Part shown: positions 33,714-43,002 of the stretch, piece by piece
Position numbering within the stretch: the first letter of the stretch is position 1
How the letters are laid out: the number at the start of each line of letters is the position of its first letter
NCBI GenBank assembly: GCA_016281255.1
Contig: JAEEIG010000111.1
Span: 1-49,338 of the forward strand
DNA: 49,338 nt
Reading direction: 5' to 3'
Source of the DNA: Bacteroidales bacterium
GTDB taxonomy: Bacteria; Bacteroidota; Bacteroidia; Bacteroidales; WCHB1-69
Position numbers and translations under genes: made by a program
Notes under the pieces: generated by a model
What the model was told of the DNA's origin: nothing
Seen by the model: only the letters and a program-made list of their open reading frames with translations
Database searches by the model: none

Positions 33714-34772
33714 TTAAATCTGTTTTTTCAAAATGTCATCCAATATTGCCCCGAGTCTTCCTCCAGTTCTCAATACAGCGGACATTTCTGCCACATGCTT
33801 TCGTATCATTTGGAGCTCTTCCTTGTCAAATTCTGAAATTCTTTTATCAAGCTCAAGCAACGAAGAAATAGTAATACCCAGTTTGTTCTCTTCCACAAAT
33901 TCCGCCAAAGCGGATTCCTTGCTGATAATAACAGGTATGCCGGCAGCTATATACAAAGAAACTTTATGTGAAGAATTGTATTTCAGATAATTCCCGAGAG
34001 GACCATGAAGGTCTTCAATGCTGTCACCATCCCATGTCAAGCCCCATTCTTCTGTAAGAGCACTGACATTTTCCGGGTTAAAACGCCCCATATATTTCAT
34101 CCATGTTGGGTAGTATGCAGTATCATCAGGGGCATTACCATACAGATGCACCCGGACCATATCGAAATTCACATTCTTTAATATCTCAAGGAATTCACTT
34201 TTGCTCAATTTTCCTGCAAAAGCAATGCAGTTGCTCTCAAAAGGCTTCTCTTCACAGGGAATATCTTTTGTTAAATAGTCAAATAACCAAAGAAGATGAT
34301 TTGGTCGGTTTACGCCATTCTCTTTTAGTAAATTCAGCATTTGAGGAGTGTGTACAATTAATTCGGAGGCGGTATTGAGAATATCTGCCTCGATTTTACC
34401 AAAAACTTCCTTGTGACGAAAATAATCGATGTCATGTAGCAACAAGACAAGATAACATTTTTTGATTTTCAAGCAACGGCAAAAGAATAACGTGAACAGC
34501 TCTCCAAATGGAGCAAGCGGGTACTGCAATAGTACCAAAGAGTTTTTCTTAACTGACAAAACAGATTGAAATAGTATAAAAAGTTTCCTTAATCTATAGA
34601 GAAAAAAACTAAGAAATGATACTTGGGATTCAGAAAACTCTTTTAAAGTACAGGTGTTAATCAAAAAAGGTTTAAATCCATGATTCTGAGCAATTTGATT
34701 GACATCTTCTCGTGCTTTTGAAAAAGCACTGAAAGAATTTTTATAAACGTAATCGACAACTATCTTTTCCAT
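33714..34772 (-). CDS. Probable galactofuranosyltransferase
   Basis: 352 residues from the ATG at 34772 (a GTG three codons earlier overlaps the glf stop by one base and could also be used). GT-B-like: VVDYVYKNSFSAFSKAREDV at the start; LLHDIDYFR; and the donor region EEWGLTWDGDS, YLKYNSSHKVSLYIAAGIPVI and LAEFVEENKLGI. This is the pattern of bacterial beta-1,6-galactofuranosyltransferases of the WbbI-like group. The gene is immediately downstream of UDP-galactopyranose mutase, which makes its likely donor UDP-galactofuranose. The family and genetic context agree; acceptor and linkage are not known. Codon use is AT-rich. Confidence 0.78.
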   Translation of the reverse strand: MEKIVVDYVYKNSFSAFSKAREDVNQIAQNHGFKPFLINTCTLKEFSESQVSFLSFFLYRLRKLFILFQSVLSVKKNSLVLLQYPLAPFGELFTLFFCRCLKIKKCYLVLLLHDIDYFRHKEVFGKIEADILNTASELIVHTPQMLNLLKENGVNRPNHLLWLFDYLTKDIPCEEKPFESNCIAFAGKLSKSEFLEILKNVNFDMVRVHLYGNAPDDTAYYPTWMKYMGRFNPENVSALTEEWGLTWDGDSIEDLHGPLGNYLKYNSSHKVSLYIAAGIPVIISKESALAEFVEENKLGITISSLLELDKRISEFDKEELQMIRKHVAEMSAVLRTGGRLGAILDDILKKQI

Positions 34773-34780
34773 AAAATTCA

Positions 34781-35911
34781 CTAGTTTTGATTAATCATTA
34801 AAATCACCTTTTCCATGATAGGAGCCATATCGTAATACTTGTATTCTGCAAGACGGCCACCGAATATCACATCTTCCTCTTGTGATGCCAATGAACGATA
34901 CCGTTCAGCCAATTTATCATTTTTCTCATCATTGACGGGATAATACTGTTCCATTCCTTCTTGATACTCGATTGAATACTCTTCAGAAACAACTGTTTTC
35001 GGACAATCAAATATTGCTTGTCCAAACATCTCAAAGTGCTTGTGCTCAATAACTCTTGTGTAGGGCTTCTCATGGGAAGTAAAATTCACCACCGCATTGC
35101 CTTGATAGTTAGGAGTATCTTCAATGCGAGTCTTGAAACTCACAGTGCGCCAGTCAAGCTTACCATACCGATAGTCAAAGTACTCGTCGAGAGGACCAGT
35201 ATAAACCAATTGTTTAGCATATTTTCGCCAATTGTTGTAGTCTGATTTGAAGAAATCAGTGTCCGTTTTACAGTCAATTTCATTCAACAAAGCATCAATC
35301 AGCTTGTTGTAGCCTCCAATTGGAATTCCTTGATATGCATCATTAAAATAATTGTTATCAAACACAAAACGGACTGGCAACCGTTTTATGATGAAGGCTG
35401 GCAGCTCATTACATGGACGCCCCCACTGTTTCTCGGTATATTCCTTAATAAGCTTCTCGAAGATGTCTTTTCCCACCAAACAAAGGCCTTGCTCTTCAAG
35501 GTTACGGGGTTCCGTTATGCCCTCAGCCTTCATCTTGGCCACCGCCTCTATCTTCTGCTCTTCAATTTTTGCTTGAGCTTCTTCTGGAGTGGTTACGCCC
35601 CACATCTGATAGAAGGTGTTCATATTGAACGGGAGGTTGAAGAGTTGGCCATGATAGTTGGCGACGGGACTGTTGGTGTAACGGTTAAAGGGAACCAGAC
35701 CGTTCACAAAGTCCCATACCTCTTTGTTGTTCGTATGAAAGATGTGGGCGCCATACTTGTGGATATTAATACCTTCCACATTTTCGCAATAGACATTGCC
35801 GCCTAAGTGAGGGCGTTTGTCAATCACCAAGCATTTCTTTCCTTGTTTAGCGACAAGGTGGGCAAAAGTGGAACCAAAGAGACCAGAACCAACAATCAGA
35901 TAATCGTACAT
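34781..35911 (-). CDS. glf: UDP-galactopyranose mutase
   Basis: A 376-residue FAD enzyme that ring-contracts UDP-galactopyranose to UDP-galactofuranose in the cytoplasm. The FAD site LIVGSGLFGSTFA is at residues 5-17, with LVIDKRPHLGGNVY after it. NIHKYGAHIFHTNNKEVWDF and RFVFDNNYFNDAYQGIPIGGY are substrate-site motifs of the family, and EYKYYDMAPIM ends the FAD domain. The length is normal. It is coupled to the galactofuranosyltransferase-like gene, which overlaps or nearly touches its stop. Confidence 0.97.
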   Translation of the reverse strand: MYDYLIVGSGLFGSTFAHLVAKQGKKCLVIDKRPHLGGNVYCENVEGINIHKYGAHIFHTNNKEVWDFVNGLVPFNRYTNSPVANYHGQLFNLPFNMNTFYQMWGVTTPEEAQAKIEEQKIEAVAKMKAEGITEPRNLEEQGLCLVGKDIFEKLIKEYTEKQWGRPCNELPAFIIKRLPVRFVFDNNYFNDAYQGIPIGGYNKLIDALLNEIDCKTDTDFFKSDYNNWRKYAKQLVYTGPLDEYFDYRYGKLDWRTVSFKTRIEDTPNYQGNAVVNFTSHEKPYTRVIEHKHFEMFGQAIFDCPKTVVSEEYSIEYQEGMEQYYPVNDEKNDKLAERYRSLASQEEDVIFGGRLAEYKYYDMAPIMEKVILMINQN

Positions 35912-35938
35912 GAAATATTATATCTAATGTTTTAGTTA

Positions 35939-36634
35939 TTATTCCACATTTCGCCGATAAATCCGCTCTCCATTCGTCTTTGACCGTTTTTTATGATCAT
36001 CCATGTTCCATTTGGGATCGGGGGTCATGAAATGCTCGCCATAGAGAGTTTGTAGCCACTCCTCAACAAGTTCCGGCATATAGACCTTTTCACCAAGAAA
36101 ATCTTGTTTAACAAAATTGCTGTCGGGCACTTTGCGAATGATTGTGGGGAAACCGTCTGTCACGTTTGCCTCACGCCACGGCTTACTTTCATGTGGCAGA
36201 CCCAAGTCGCAATACAAATCCCCATCGTCATCCTTATAGAAATAGTGAACATCTATATGCACACCCTTATAGTCATATTTGTCTTGGCAAATGCGACCTG
36301 TAGACTTGATGTAATACTGTCGTAGCAGGGTAAAACCATGCTTTCGCATTGCATCTACCAGACTGTCAGATCGTTCCTCGGCCAAAAGGCCAAAATCAAG
36401 ATCATAATCAAAAGGGATGAACCCTTTTTCCCGATAGGCTCCAAGCAACGATCCAAAAGCCAAGAAAAGCTTGCCTCCGCACTCTTCAGTAGCAGCGACC
36501 GCTTCCCGTAAGGTCTCCAGAGCGTACTTCTTAAACGCCCTGTTCTGCCTTTTCATTTCAAGACGATTGTCAATCTTCATCAGCCAGGGATATATGCCTA
36601 ACCACGTGGCTATTTTGACAATAATTTCTCTCAT
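35939..36634 (-). CDS. LicD family phosphotransferase
   Basis: 231 residues from the ATG at 36634 (a TTG two codons earlier is less likely). The nucleotidyltransferase-fold signature of LicD is clear: FLAFGSLLGAYREKGFIPFD followed by YDLDFGLLAEE, holding the paired metal-binding aspartates, and GRICQDKYDYKGVHIDVHYF. LicD of pneumococcus transfers phosphocholine from CDP-choline to teichoic acids; other members move other phospho-groups onto glycans. In this operon the activated group is most likely a CMP-phosphonate made by the cytidylyltransferase-PEP mutase fusion. No choline uptake or kinase gene is seen, which supports the phosphonate reading. Inference from context. Confidence 0.85.
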   Translation of the reverse strand: MREIIVKIATWLGIYPWLMKIDNRLEMKRQNRAFKKYALETLREAVAATEECGGKLFLAFGSLLGAYREKGFIPFDYDLDFGLLAEERSDSLVDAMRKHGFTLLRQYYIKSTGRICQDKYDYKGVHIDVHYFYKDDDGDLYCDLGLPHESKPWREANVTDGFPTIIRKVPDSNFVKQDFLGEKVYMPELVEEWLQTLYGEHFMTPDPKWNMDDHKKRSKTNGERIYRRNVE

Positions 36635-36686
36635 AACCAAGTTTATTTTACGTAAATAGTGTCAATTATATACAGTAGTCCAAAAA

Positions 36687-37619
36687 TCATAAGCGATGCT
36701 TAAAATAATCAATAGTTTCCTTCAATCCATCATCAAGTGTCACTTTGGGTTCCCAGTGCAACTCTGACTTGGCCAGCGTTATATCTGGTTTACGTTTTTG
36801 CGGATCATCCGACGGAAGCGGTCTGAATAATATCTTGCTCTTTGACCCTGTCTGAGAGATAATTTTCTCGGCCAGCTCCAACATGGTAAACTCACCGGGG
36901 TTTCCGATATTGACAGGGCCGGTGAAATCGTCCCTACTGTCCATCATATGGATTATACCCTCAATGAGATCCGTAATATATTGGAAAGAACGTGTTTGCT
37001 TACCGTCTCCAAAAATTGTAATATCTTCCCCGCGCAATGCCTGCATAATAAAATTGGAAACAACCCGCCCGTCATTCTCAGCCATCCTCGGTCCATAGGT
37101 GTTGAAAATGCGAATTACTTTGATGCGAACTCCATGAATGCGGTGATAGTCGAAAAACAAAGTTTCGGCACAACGTTTCCCCTCGTCGTAACAACTGCGC
37201 AATCCGATACTGTTAACATTACCCCAATACGATTCGGGTTGTGGATGAATATCGGGATCTCCATAAACTTCGCTGGTGGACGCCTGCAGGATTTTACACT
37301 TCGTTCGGCGCGCCAGTCCTAACATGAAATAGGCACCAAAGATGGAAGTTTTGGTTGTCTGAATAGGGTCGTTTTGATAATGTATGGGGGATGCGGGGCA
37401 TGCCAGATTATAGATCTCATCTATCTCCGCCCAATAGGGCTGGCATACATCATGACGTACAATCTCAAAATTTGGCTTCCCTATCAAATGCCAAACGTTT
37501 TCCTTACTGCCTGTATAGAAATTATCGAGACATATCACATCATGCCCTTCGTTTACCAATCGTTCACACAGGTGCGACCCAATAAATCCAGCACCTCCTG
37601 TTACTAATATTCTCTTCAT
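36687..37619 (-). CDS. uxs: UDP-glucuronate decarboxylase (UDP-xylose synthase)
   Basis: A 310-residue extended SDR enzyme. It has [14 protein letters not shown] (NAD site) at the N-terminus; [20 protein letters not shown], a UXS hallmark; the catalytic STSEVYGDP with Y-x3-K in [11 protein letters not shown]; and [16 protein letters not shown] and [16 protein letters not shown] further on. It oxidises UDP-glucuronate, decarboxylates it and reduces it to UDP-xylose. The length is the short bacterial form without a membrane anchor. It indicates xylose (or a derived pentose) in the glycan. It lies 4 bases after the GT2 gene upstream. Confidence 0.94.
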   Translation of the reverse strand: MKRILVTGGAGFIGSHLCERLVNEGHDVICLDNFYTGSKENVWHLIGKPNFEIVRHDVCQPYWAEIDEIYNLACPASPIHYQNDPIQTTKTSIFGAYFMLGLARRTKCKILQASTSEVYGDPDIHPQPESYWGNVNSIGLRSCYDEGKRCAETLFFDYHRIHGVRIKVIRIFNTYGPRMAENDGRVVSNFIMQALRGEDITIFGDGKQTRSFQYITDLIEGIIHMMDSRDDFTGPVNIGNPGEFTMLELAEKIISQTGSKSKILFRPLPSDDPQKRKPDITLAKSELHWEPKVTLDDGLKETIDYFKHRL

Positions 37620-37623
37620 CTCG

Positions 37624-38649
37624 TCATATTTTTATTTTCAATAAATGTGCAATCGAACTCAACACTTTTATTATCAAATAGGGGAATGGCATTTTGATTA
37701 ACGTATAAAAGAATCTTTGCTTCCAGTCATACTCATCCTTCTTCTTTATATAAGCGGTGATTTCCCTCACATGTTTCAAGTAGTCATTTTTCTGTTTGTA
37801 GGAAAGCAATGATGACTTCCAAACATTTGTGGTGATAAATCCTGACAAGTATCTGGAACTTATAATCCAATACACCTCCTTGGGTAGTTTGCCCGCCTTT
37901 TCATGTTCCTTTTCATTAAAGAGAGCTATCGACTTATCAAAAATGTCCAGATACTGGTGCAAATGCCACTCTTTAGTATCCTGATGCAGGCAGGAGCCCG
38001 GAACTTGAATCCAATAATAGGTCACTTCCGGTATGGTGACAATGGATTTTACCGCAAAGGCTGTTTCCAGGGCGAATAGGATATCTTCCTGCCTATGCCA
38101 CGGAACACACCTGATGCTATTTTCCTTCAGAAACGAGGTCCTGAAGAGTTTGTTCCAAGTGGCTACAGGATAAAAATTTGTTTTATTGTTGCTCATCCAT
38201 TTGGCAATCGCATATTCCGATTCTACTCGTCCAGGTGCAAAATTCGAGGTACTTATCACTTTCCCGTCAGGAGAAACCAATTGATAGTTTCCCATTACAA
38301 TGTCGGCAGGATTAGCTGTCATTGCATCATACAGCAAACGTATTGTATTGGTGGCCAAATAGTCGTCGCCATCCATAAAAAAGATATATTCACCTCTTGC
38401 CTCGTCTATGCAGGTGTTGCGGACACCTCCTGTCCCGAGATTTTTTTCATGGTGATAAATACTTATTTTATCACCATTCGGATGAGATTTGGCCATCTGT
38501 TCCACCAAACTAATGCTGTTGTCTGGACCTCGGTCATCTACCACAAGTACTTCGTAGTCCGTGAAGTCTTGGTTCAGAACAGAATCTATGCATTTTTCAA
38601 CATATTTTTCTACGTTATAAACGGCTATCGCAACAGTAACTTTTACCAT
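37624..38649 (-). CDS. GT2-family glycosyltransferase
   Basis: 341 residues. The GT-A domain is at the N-terminus: [43 protein letters not shown] and [14 protein letters not shown] with the DXD-like DGDD. A C-terminal helical region of about 100 residues ends with a basic, hydrophobic tail ([18 protein letters not shown]) that may touch the membrane. It lies between the phosphonoacetaldehyde-reductase-like gene (60 bases) and uxs (4 bases). A xylosyl or galactosyl donor is possible but unproven. Confidence 0.88.
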   Translation of the reverse strand: MVKVTVAIAVYNVEKYVEKCIDSVLNQDFTDYEVLVVDDRGPDNSISLVEQMAKSHPNGDKISIYHHEKNLGTGGVRNTCIDEARGEYIFFMDGDDYLATNTIRLLYDAMTANPADIVMGNYQLVSPDGKVISTSNFAPGRVESEYAIAKWMSNNKTNFYPVATWNKLFRTSFLKENSIRCVPWHRQEDILFALETAFAVKSIVTIPEVTYYWIQVPGSCLHQDTKEWHLHQYLDIFDKSIALFNEKEHEKAGKLPKEVYWIISSRYLSGFITTNVWKSSLLSYKQKNDYLKHVREITAYIKKKDEYDWKQRFFYTLIKMPFPYLIIKVLSSIAHLLKIKI

Positions 38650-38709
38650 CTTTATTGTATAATTTAATCGGGTTTGCGGATGTTTGCTTTGATTTACAAA
38701 ATAAAAAAC

Positions 38710-39801
38710 TTAACTCTCTGTCAAGATTCGGTCATATATAGATCGTATCGTCTCTTCATCCAGTTCCACCGGATTATTCCTCAACCGTTCTGGGTTAACA
38801 GACCGAGTCAGAATGTCTAACTCATCCTCGCGATTTTTGCTCTGCGGTTGCGGCATATCCAATGAGAACATAATAGTGCGGAACATCATAAGCCCCTTCT
38901 CAGGGGAGTCACAATGCATCAGCTGCCCTAACCACTCGAAAATAAAACCTATGTGATCTTCTCCACGCGGGTCAATGCACTTATCAGGATGTTCCAACAT
39001 GTACATCCACACTCCAGGCAGACACAATGCAACGGCATGTCCGTGCGGCAACCCATACATGGAAGTGAGCTTGTAGCTCATGGCGTGCGCTGCAGTGGTC
39101 TGGGTAATGTTGATTGCACGCCCTGCGTAGTTAGCTGCCTGCATGATGAATTCAGCATCCCCATCGTTGTTGTCCTCAATATAACCATGCCAGTGATCCA
39201 TAATCATCTGAATGGCTATCTTACTGAAAATCATGCTCTCATCGGTGGAATTGACACTCCACAATGACTCTATCCCCTGACACAATGCGTCCAACATGGT
39301 GCATTTCTTTTGGTAAAGCGGCAATGACTTGAGAAGTTTCGGTTCCAGAATGGCATAGTTGGGAATAATGCTATCGTGGGTCACAGACTGTTTTTTGCCT
39401 TCAAAATAGATGACGGCATAACGAGTGCTTTCACTGCCCGTACCGGCAGTGGTGGGGACTGCAACGAGAGGTACGCCACTGTCCGCATATTCCTGATGAA
39501 GGTAGTTCTTTGCAGAATCCATTTTGCAGTAAAGCTTGATGCACTTGGCCACGTCCATCGTGCTACCGCCACCCACTGCAACAATCGCATCGCAATGGTT
39601 GGCGTGAAACAGTTCCACTCCCTTGCATACATCCTCATATAACGGATTAGACGTGAATTGATTGAAAACCACGTCCGTATGGAACATGTCCTTTATGGGC
39701 AGAAATGGGAATGAGGAATCACACACCAACAAATAGTTTTGGCACCCGGTCTTTTTCAAGACAGATTCGATATTTTCCGCCCCTTTCAGTATCTGTTGCA
39801 T
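38710..39801 (-). CDS. Iron-containing alcohol dehydrogenase, probable phosphonoacetaldehyde reductase
   Basis: 363 residues of the Fe-ADH (group III) family. AIVAVGGGSTMDVAKCIK (NAD site; GGGSTMDVAK at 77-86), VPTTAGTGSESTRYAV and MLDALCQGIESLWS are present, and the metal-ligand histidines are in TTAAHAMSYKLTS and LPHGHAVAL. In phosphonate clusters such enzymes (PhpC-like) reduce phosphonoacetaldehyde to 2-hydroxyethylphosphonate. It follows the phosphonopyruvate decarboxylase gene by 4 bases, which makes this assignment likely. No AEP aminotransferase is in the operon, so the reduced rather than the aminated product is expected. Confidence 0.85.
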   Translation of the reverse strand: MQQILKGAENIESVLKKTGCQNYLLVCDSSFPFLPIKDMFHTDVVFNQFTSNPLYEDVCKGVELFHANHCDAIVAVGGGSTMDVAKCIKLYCKMDSAKNYLHQEYADSGVPLVAVPTTAGTGSESTRYAVIYFEGKKQSVTHDSIIPNYAILEPKLLKSLPLYQKKCTMLDALCQGIESLWSVNSTDESMIFSKIAIQMIMDHWHGYIEDNNDGDAEFIMQAANYAGRAINITQTTAAHAMSYKLTSMYGLPHGHAVALCLPGVWMYMLEHPDKCIDPRGEDHIGFIFEWLGQLMHCDSPEKGLMMFRTIMFSLDMPQPQSKNREDELDILTRSVNPERLRNNPVELDEETIRSIYDRILTES

Positions 39802-39805
39802 GACC

Positions 39806-40933
39806 TTATTTCTTCAAGAAATCCATCAAGGCCTCTTTGTTCTGAATCGGCGTAGTGGTCGGGCGACCCAAATCTTTGCGGTTGCCCTTCTTTACCTTGA
39901 TCTCAAGAAAAACAGGAGCTGGGAAAGAGGTGATTTTCGGGAGCAACTGCGCCAAATCGTTCTGATTGTCAACAGAAAAAACAGAGGGGTACCCTACTGC
40001 TTTTGCAACAGCAGGCAAATCGATGTCCAACGCTACTGTAGGTTGGCCGCCAACAGAGTCATGCGCTCCGTTATTGAACACCACATGATAGAAGTTGCCA
40101 GGCTTCTTGGATGCAGTGATGGCCATGGAACCCGTATGCATGAGGACGGCACCGTCGCCTTCGAAACAGAAGATGTTGCGATCAGGTTTTTGCAAAGCGA
40201 TACCGAGGGCTATCTGCGAAGCATGTCCCATCGAGCCGACAGTCAGGAAATCGCGGCGATGGTCTTCTCCAGCCGCTTCACGATATTCGAAGAGCTCTCT
40301 GGAAATCATCCCTGTGGTGGAGACAACCACATCGTTTTCTCCCAGTGATTTAGCCACCATCTGCACAGCTTCTTCACGAGCCAATGTCAATTCGTTTTTG
40401 ACGACATTTTGGAGCGTATAACTGTCAAACGTGTCTTTTTCGACAACCAGCGCGAATGCTTCGCCTGTGGTTCGGATGCTGCTAATCGCTTTGTCTATCT
40501 GACGTTTGGCAAAATCCTCGTCTTTGTTGAGTACTTCATAGTTGATGCCCAGAACATTCAACAAACCGGTAGTGATCTTACCCTGTTTCACATGTTGTGG
40601 CTCGTCATGGATACCAGGTCTTCCGCGCCATCCGATCAGCAACAACACTGGAATATGGTACACTTCTTTGTCGGTGAGGGATGCCAACGGGTTGACGGCA
40701 TTGCCCTCGCCGGAATTCTGCATATAGACACAACCCACCTTCCCTGTAGCCAAATGGTAACCGGCCGCCAAACCCACGGCAGCACCCTCGTTGGCCGTGA
40801 TGATGTTGTGACGGTCATCGAAATGGTCGGCAATATAGGCGCAGATGTTCTTTAGCAAAGAATCCGGCACTCCGGCAAAGAAATCTACGCCATAATCACC
40901 CAATGTGTCGATGAAAAATTTCGGATTCAGCAT
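39806..40933 (-). CDS. aepY: Phosphonopyruvate decarboxylase
   Basis: A 375-residue thiamine-diphosphate enzyme that pulls the unfavourable PEP mutase reaction forward by converting phosphonopyruvate to phosphonoacetaldehyde. PKFFIDTLGDYGVDFFAGVPDS is the typical N-terminus. ITANEGAAVGLAAGYHLATG holds the glutamate that activates ThDP. The ThDP/Mg motif is GDGAVLMHTGSMAI to FNNGAHDSVGGQPT. Length and order equal those of Ppd/AepY proteins. The start lies 2 bases after the stop of the PEP mutase fusion. Confidence 0.95.
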   Translation of the reverse strand: MLNPKFFIDTLGDYGVDFFAGVPDSLLKNICAYIADHFDDRHNIITANEGAAVGLAAGYHLATGKVGCVYMQNSGEGNAVNPLASLTDKEVYHIPVLLLIGWRGRPGIHDEPQHVKQGKITTGLLNVLGINYEVLNKDEDFAKRQIDKAISSIRTTGEAFALVVEKDTFDSYTLQNVVKNELTLAREEAVQMVAKSLGENDVVVSTTGMISRELFEYREAAGEDHRRDFLTVGSMGHASQIALGIALQKPDRNIFCFEGDGAVLMHTGSMAITASKKPGNFYHVVFNNGAHDSVGGQPTVALDIDLPAVAKAVGYPSVFSVDNQNDLAQLLPKITSFPAPVFLEIKVKKGNRKDLGRPTTTPIQNKEALMDFLKK

Positions 40934-40935
40934 AA

Positions 40936-42252
40936 CTATTTCTTTTTGGTTCCAGGTATCAGTTCGAGGATTTCCTTAATGGGCATACAGTACTCTTGTG
41001 AAGCCTCCAGACTGCGCTGGTGCGTCAGGATGGATTTTGCACAATTGACCATGGCCGGATATGCGCTTCTGAGCATGTGGTTGGCATAGATGACCACGTT
41101 GATGCCCCAAGATGCCAACTCGTCTTCGGTGAACTGATTATAAGTGGTAGGCACTGCGATAATCGGCGTTGTCGTGTTCTGTTGACGGAATCTCGTACAA
41201 AACTCTTTTATATCTTGGCCGTCCTTGTTTTTGCTGTGAATCATCACACCGTCCGCACCAGCTGCCACGTACGCGAATGCACGCTCAAGAGCGTCATCTA
41301 CTGATTTTCCGGCAATCAAAGACTCAATTCTGGAGATGACCATGAAATCCTCTGTGATTTGGGCGTTCTTGCCGGCTTTAATCTTCGCACAAAAACCTTC
41401 AATGGAGTCCTGAGTCTGTACCGCATCTGTTCCGAAGAGAGAGTTTTGTTTCAAACCTACCTTATCTTCAATGATGACCGCTGAGATTCCCAAACGTTCC
41501 AACGTACGTACCGTAAAAACAAAATGTTCAACTTTGCCACCCGTGTCACCATCGAAAATAATAGGCTTGGTGGTCACTTCCAATGCGTCGTTCAAATCAT
41601 GAAGACGGGTGGTGATGTCCACAGCCTCAATGTCGGGCTTGCCTTTTGAGGTGGAATCGGTCAGTGAGCTTGCCCACATGCCGTCGAATTCCTGTTTGAT
41701 GCCATTCACCTCAACGGAAGTGTTTTCGATAATCAGACCAGTAAGACCATTATGGGATTCCAGAATGCGGACAATTTTCTTGGCATTAATGAGGCGGCGA
41801 AGCCTTTTGAGACGAATTTCCGGAGTCGTACCTATTTCCTTAAGATGCTGATTCATAGCCGTTGAAGATATTCCTTGGGTGTAAGGAATGTCGATCACTT
41901 TCCCTCCCCACTCTGCCATAGCTTCGATGATACGTTGGCGGGTCTTGGCCTGCACGCCCTCCTTCCAATCATCGCCGTGAACCACAAAGTCGGGCTTGAG
42001 CTCCCGAAGGTTAGGGACATAATCCAACGTGGTTTGGGGCACGACCTGATCAACGCCCTTAATGTTGGATACAATTTCGGCACGCTGTTCGTAGGTTAGA
42101 TAAGGCAGCCGCTTGTAACTGGCGATAGCGGCATCGGTCAGCACACCCACGGTGACTGTCCCCAATTTCGCAGCCTCTTTTATGATATTCAGGTGACCCG
42201 GATGGATCATGTCGGCACTCATGCCAACGTAAACTTTCTTCTCCTTTTCCAT
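40936..42252 (-). CDS. aepX: Fusion of cytidylyltransferase domain and phosphoenolpyruvate mutase
   Basis: 438 residues. Residues 1-135 form a cytidylyltransferase-like domain: [16 protein letters not shown] with HPGH at 17-20 and GISST at 127-131. Residues about 145-435 are PEP mutase, which isomerises PEP to phosphonopyruvate, the entry to almost all natural phosphonates. IIFDGDTGG (231-239) binds Mg, and [12 protein letters not shown] (262-273) is the EDKxxxKxNS signature that distinguishes the mutase from isocitrate-lyase relatives. The fused first domain probably makes a CMP-phosphonate for transfer to a glycan. It is the first gene of the nine-gene operon, with a promoter box at 42324. 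Confidence 0.93.
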   Translation of the reverse strand: MEKEKKVYVGMSADMIHPGHLNIIKEAAKLGTVTVGVLTDAAIASYKRLPYLTYEQRAEIVSNIKGVDQVVPQTTLDYVPNLRELKPDFVVHGDDWKEGVQAKTRQRIIEAMAEWGGKVIDIPYTQGISSTAMNQHLKEIGTTPEIRLKRLRRLINAKKIVRILESHNGLTGLIIENTSVEVNGIKQEFDGMWASSLTDSTSKGKPDIEAVDITTRLHDLNDALEVTTKPIIFDGDTGGKVEHFVFTVRTLERLGISAVIIEDKVGLKQNSLFGTDAVQTQDSIEGFCAKIKAGKNAQITEDFMVISRIESLIAGKSVDDALERAFAYVAAGADGVMIHSKNKDGQDIKEFCTRFRQQNTTTPIIAVPTTYNQFTEDELASWGINVVIYANHMLRSAYPAMVNCAKSILTHQRSLEASQEYCMPIKEILELIPGTKKK

Positions 42253-42582
42253 ATCTATTCAATCAAATGATTTTTCATTTTATGCGCATATAAATCGGAA
42301 TTTTCACCAGACAAGCGCGGCGGCAAAGATACAAATAATTTGGCTTACACGAACCCTCACAATCAAAGACCAAACAATTCTCCTACTTATGCAATCCCTG
42401 ATTCAAACGGTAAACACTAACAATAAGATTGCGGAAACCAGCATTTCGTTTTTCAACCACAAAGTTGCCCAAACATCCAATTATTCTTTTACGCAATCCA
42501 CGCGTATTTGTAAATTTTATACATTCGCGGTCTATTTTATGTAATATTGTTTTTGAGATATATCCTTATCTGACAAACGATT
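42253..42582. other. Divergent intergenic region between the two glycan operons
   Basis: 330 bases without a gene. It holds the -7 box of the phosphonate operon at 42324. A plus-strand promoter for the deoxysugar operon is expected in 42480-42560, but I find no full TAnnTTTG match; TAATATTG near 42542 is the closest. Sequence is AT-rich. No hairpin terminator is needed here, and none was seen. Confidence 0.5.
42324..42331 (-). promoter_or_regulatory. Bacteroidota -7 box for the phosphonate/galactofuranose operon
   Basis: TATCTTTG followed by C on the minus strand, 71 bases before the ATG at 42252. It is the only strong box found upstream of the nine closely spaced genes. Confidence 0.7.
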
Positions 42583-43002
42583 ATGGCTTTGGTAGATGAT
42601 GTCAAAATAATCGAACTTCCTAAGTTCACTGATCCACGAGGCAATCTCTCGTTTGTGGAACAGCTGAAGCATATTCCGTTTGAAATAAAGCGGACATATT
42701 GGATTTATGATGTTCCAGGTGGTGAGTTTCGTGGCGGACACGCTTTCAAGCAGAACGAGGAATTCATCATTGCATTGTCTGGATCTTTCAATGTAATTAT
42801 AGATGATGGGGAACGAAAAAAGGTGTTTTCTCTCAACAGATCTTATTATGGGTTGTATGTCCCTTCCGGACTGTGGCGCGAAATGGAAGATTTCTCGACA
42901 AATTCACTGGCTTTGGAGTTTGGATCAATGCATTATGAACCCGACGACTACATCCGCCATTATAGTGAATTCTTAACACTTAAACATAATGGAAAAATAT
43001 AA
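42583..43002 (+). CDS. FdtA/WxcM-like cupin protein, divergent paralogue
   Basis: A 139-residue single-domain cupin of the dTDP-4-oxo-6-deoxyglucose 3,4-ketoisomerase family. DPRGNLSFVEQLKHIPFEIKR and YYGLYVPSGLWREMEDFS are family motifs. In the active site, RGGHAFKQNEE (50-60) has phenylalanine at 55 and glutamate where the canonical form is RGxHAHKxxxQ, so one of the two expected histidines is missing. It may be a variant isomerase or a non-catalytic partner of the second copy. It overlaps the next gene by 14 bases. Confidence 0.82.
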   Translation: MALVDDVKIIELPKFTDPRGNLSFVEQLKHIPFEIKRTYWIYDVPGGEFRGGHAFKQNEEFIIALSGSFNVIIDDGERKKVFSLNRSYYGLYVPSGLWREMEDFSTNSLALEFGSMHYEPDDYIRHYSEFLTLKHNGKI

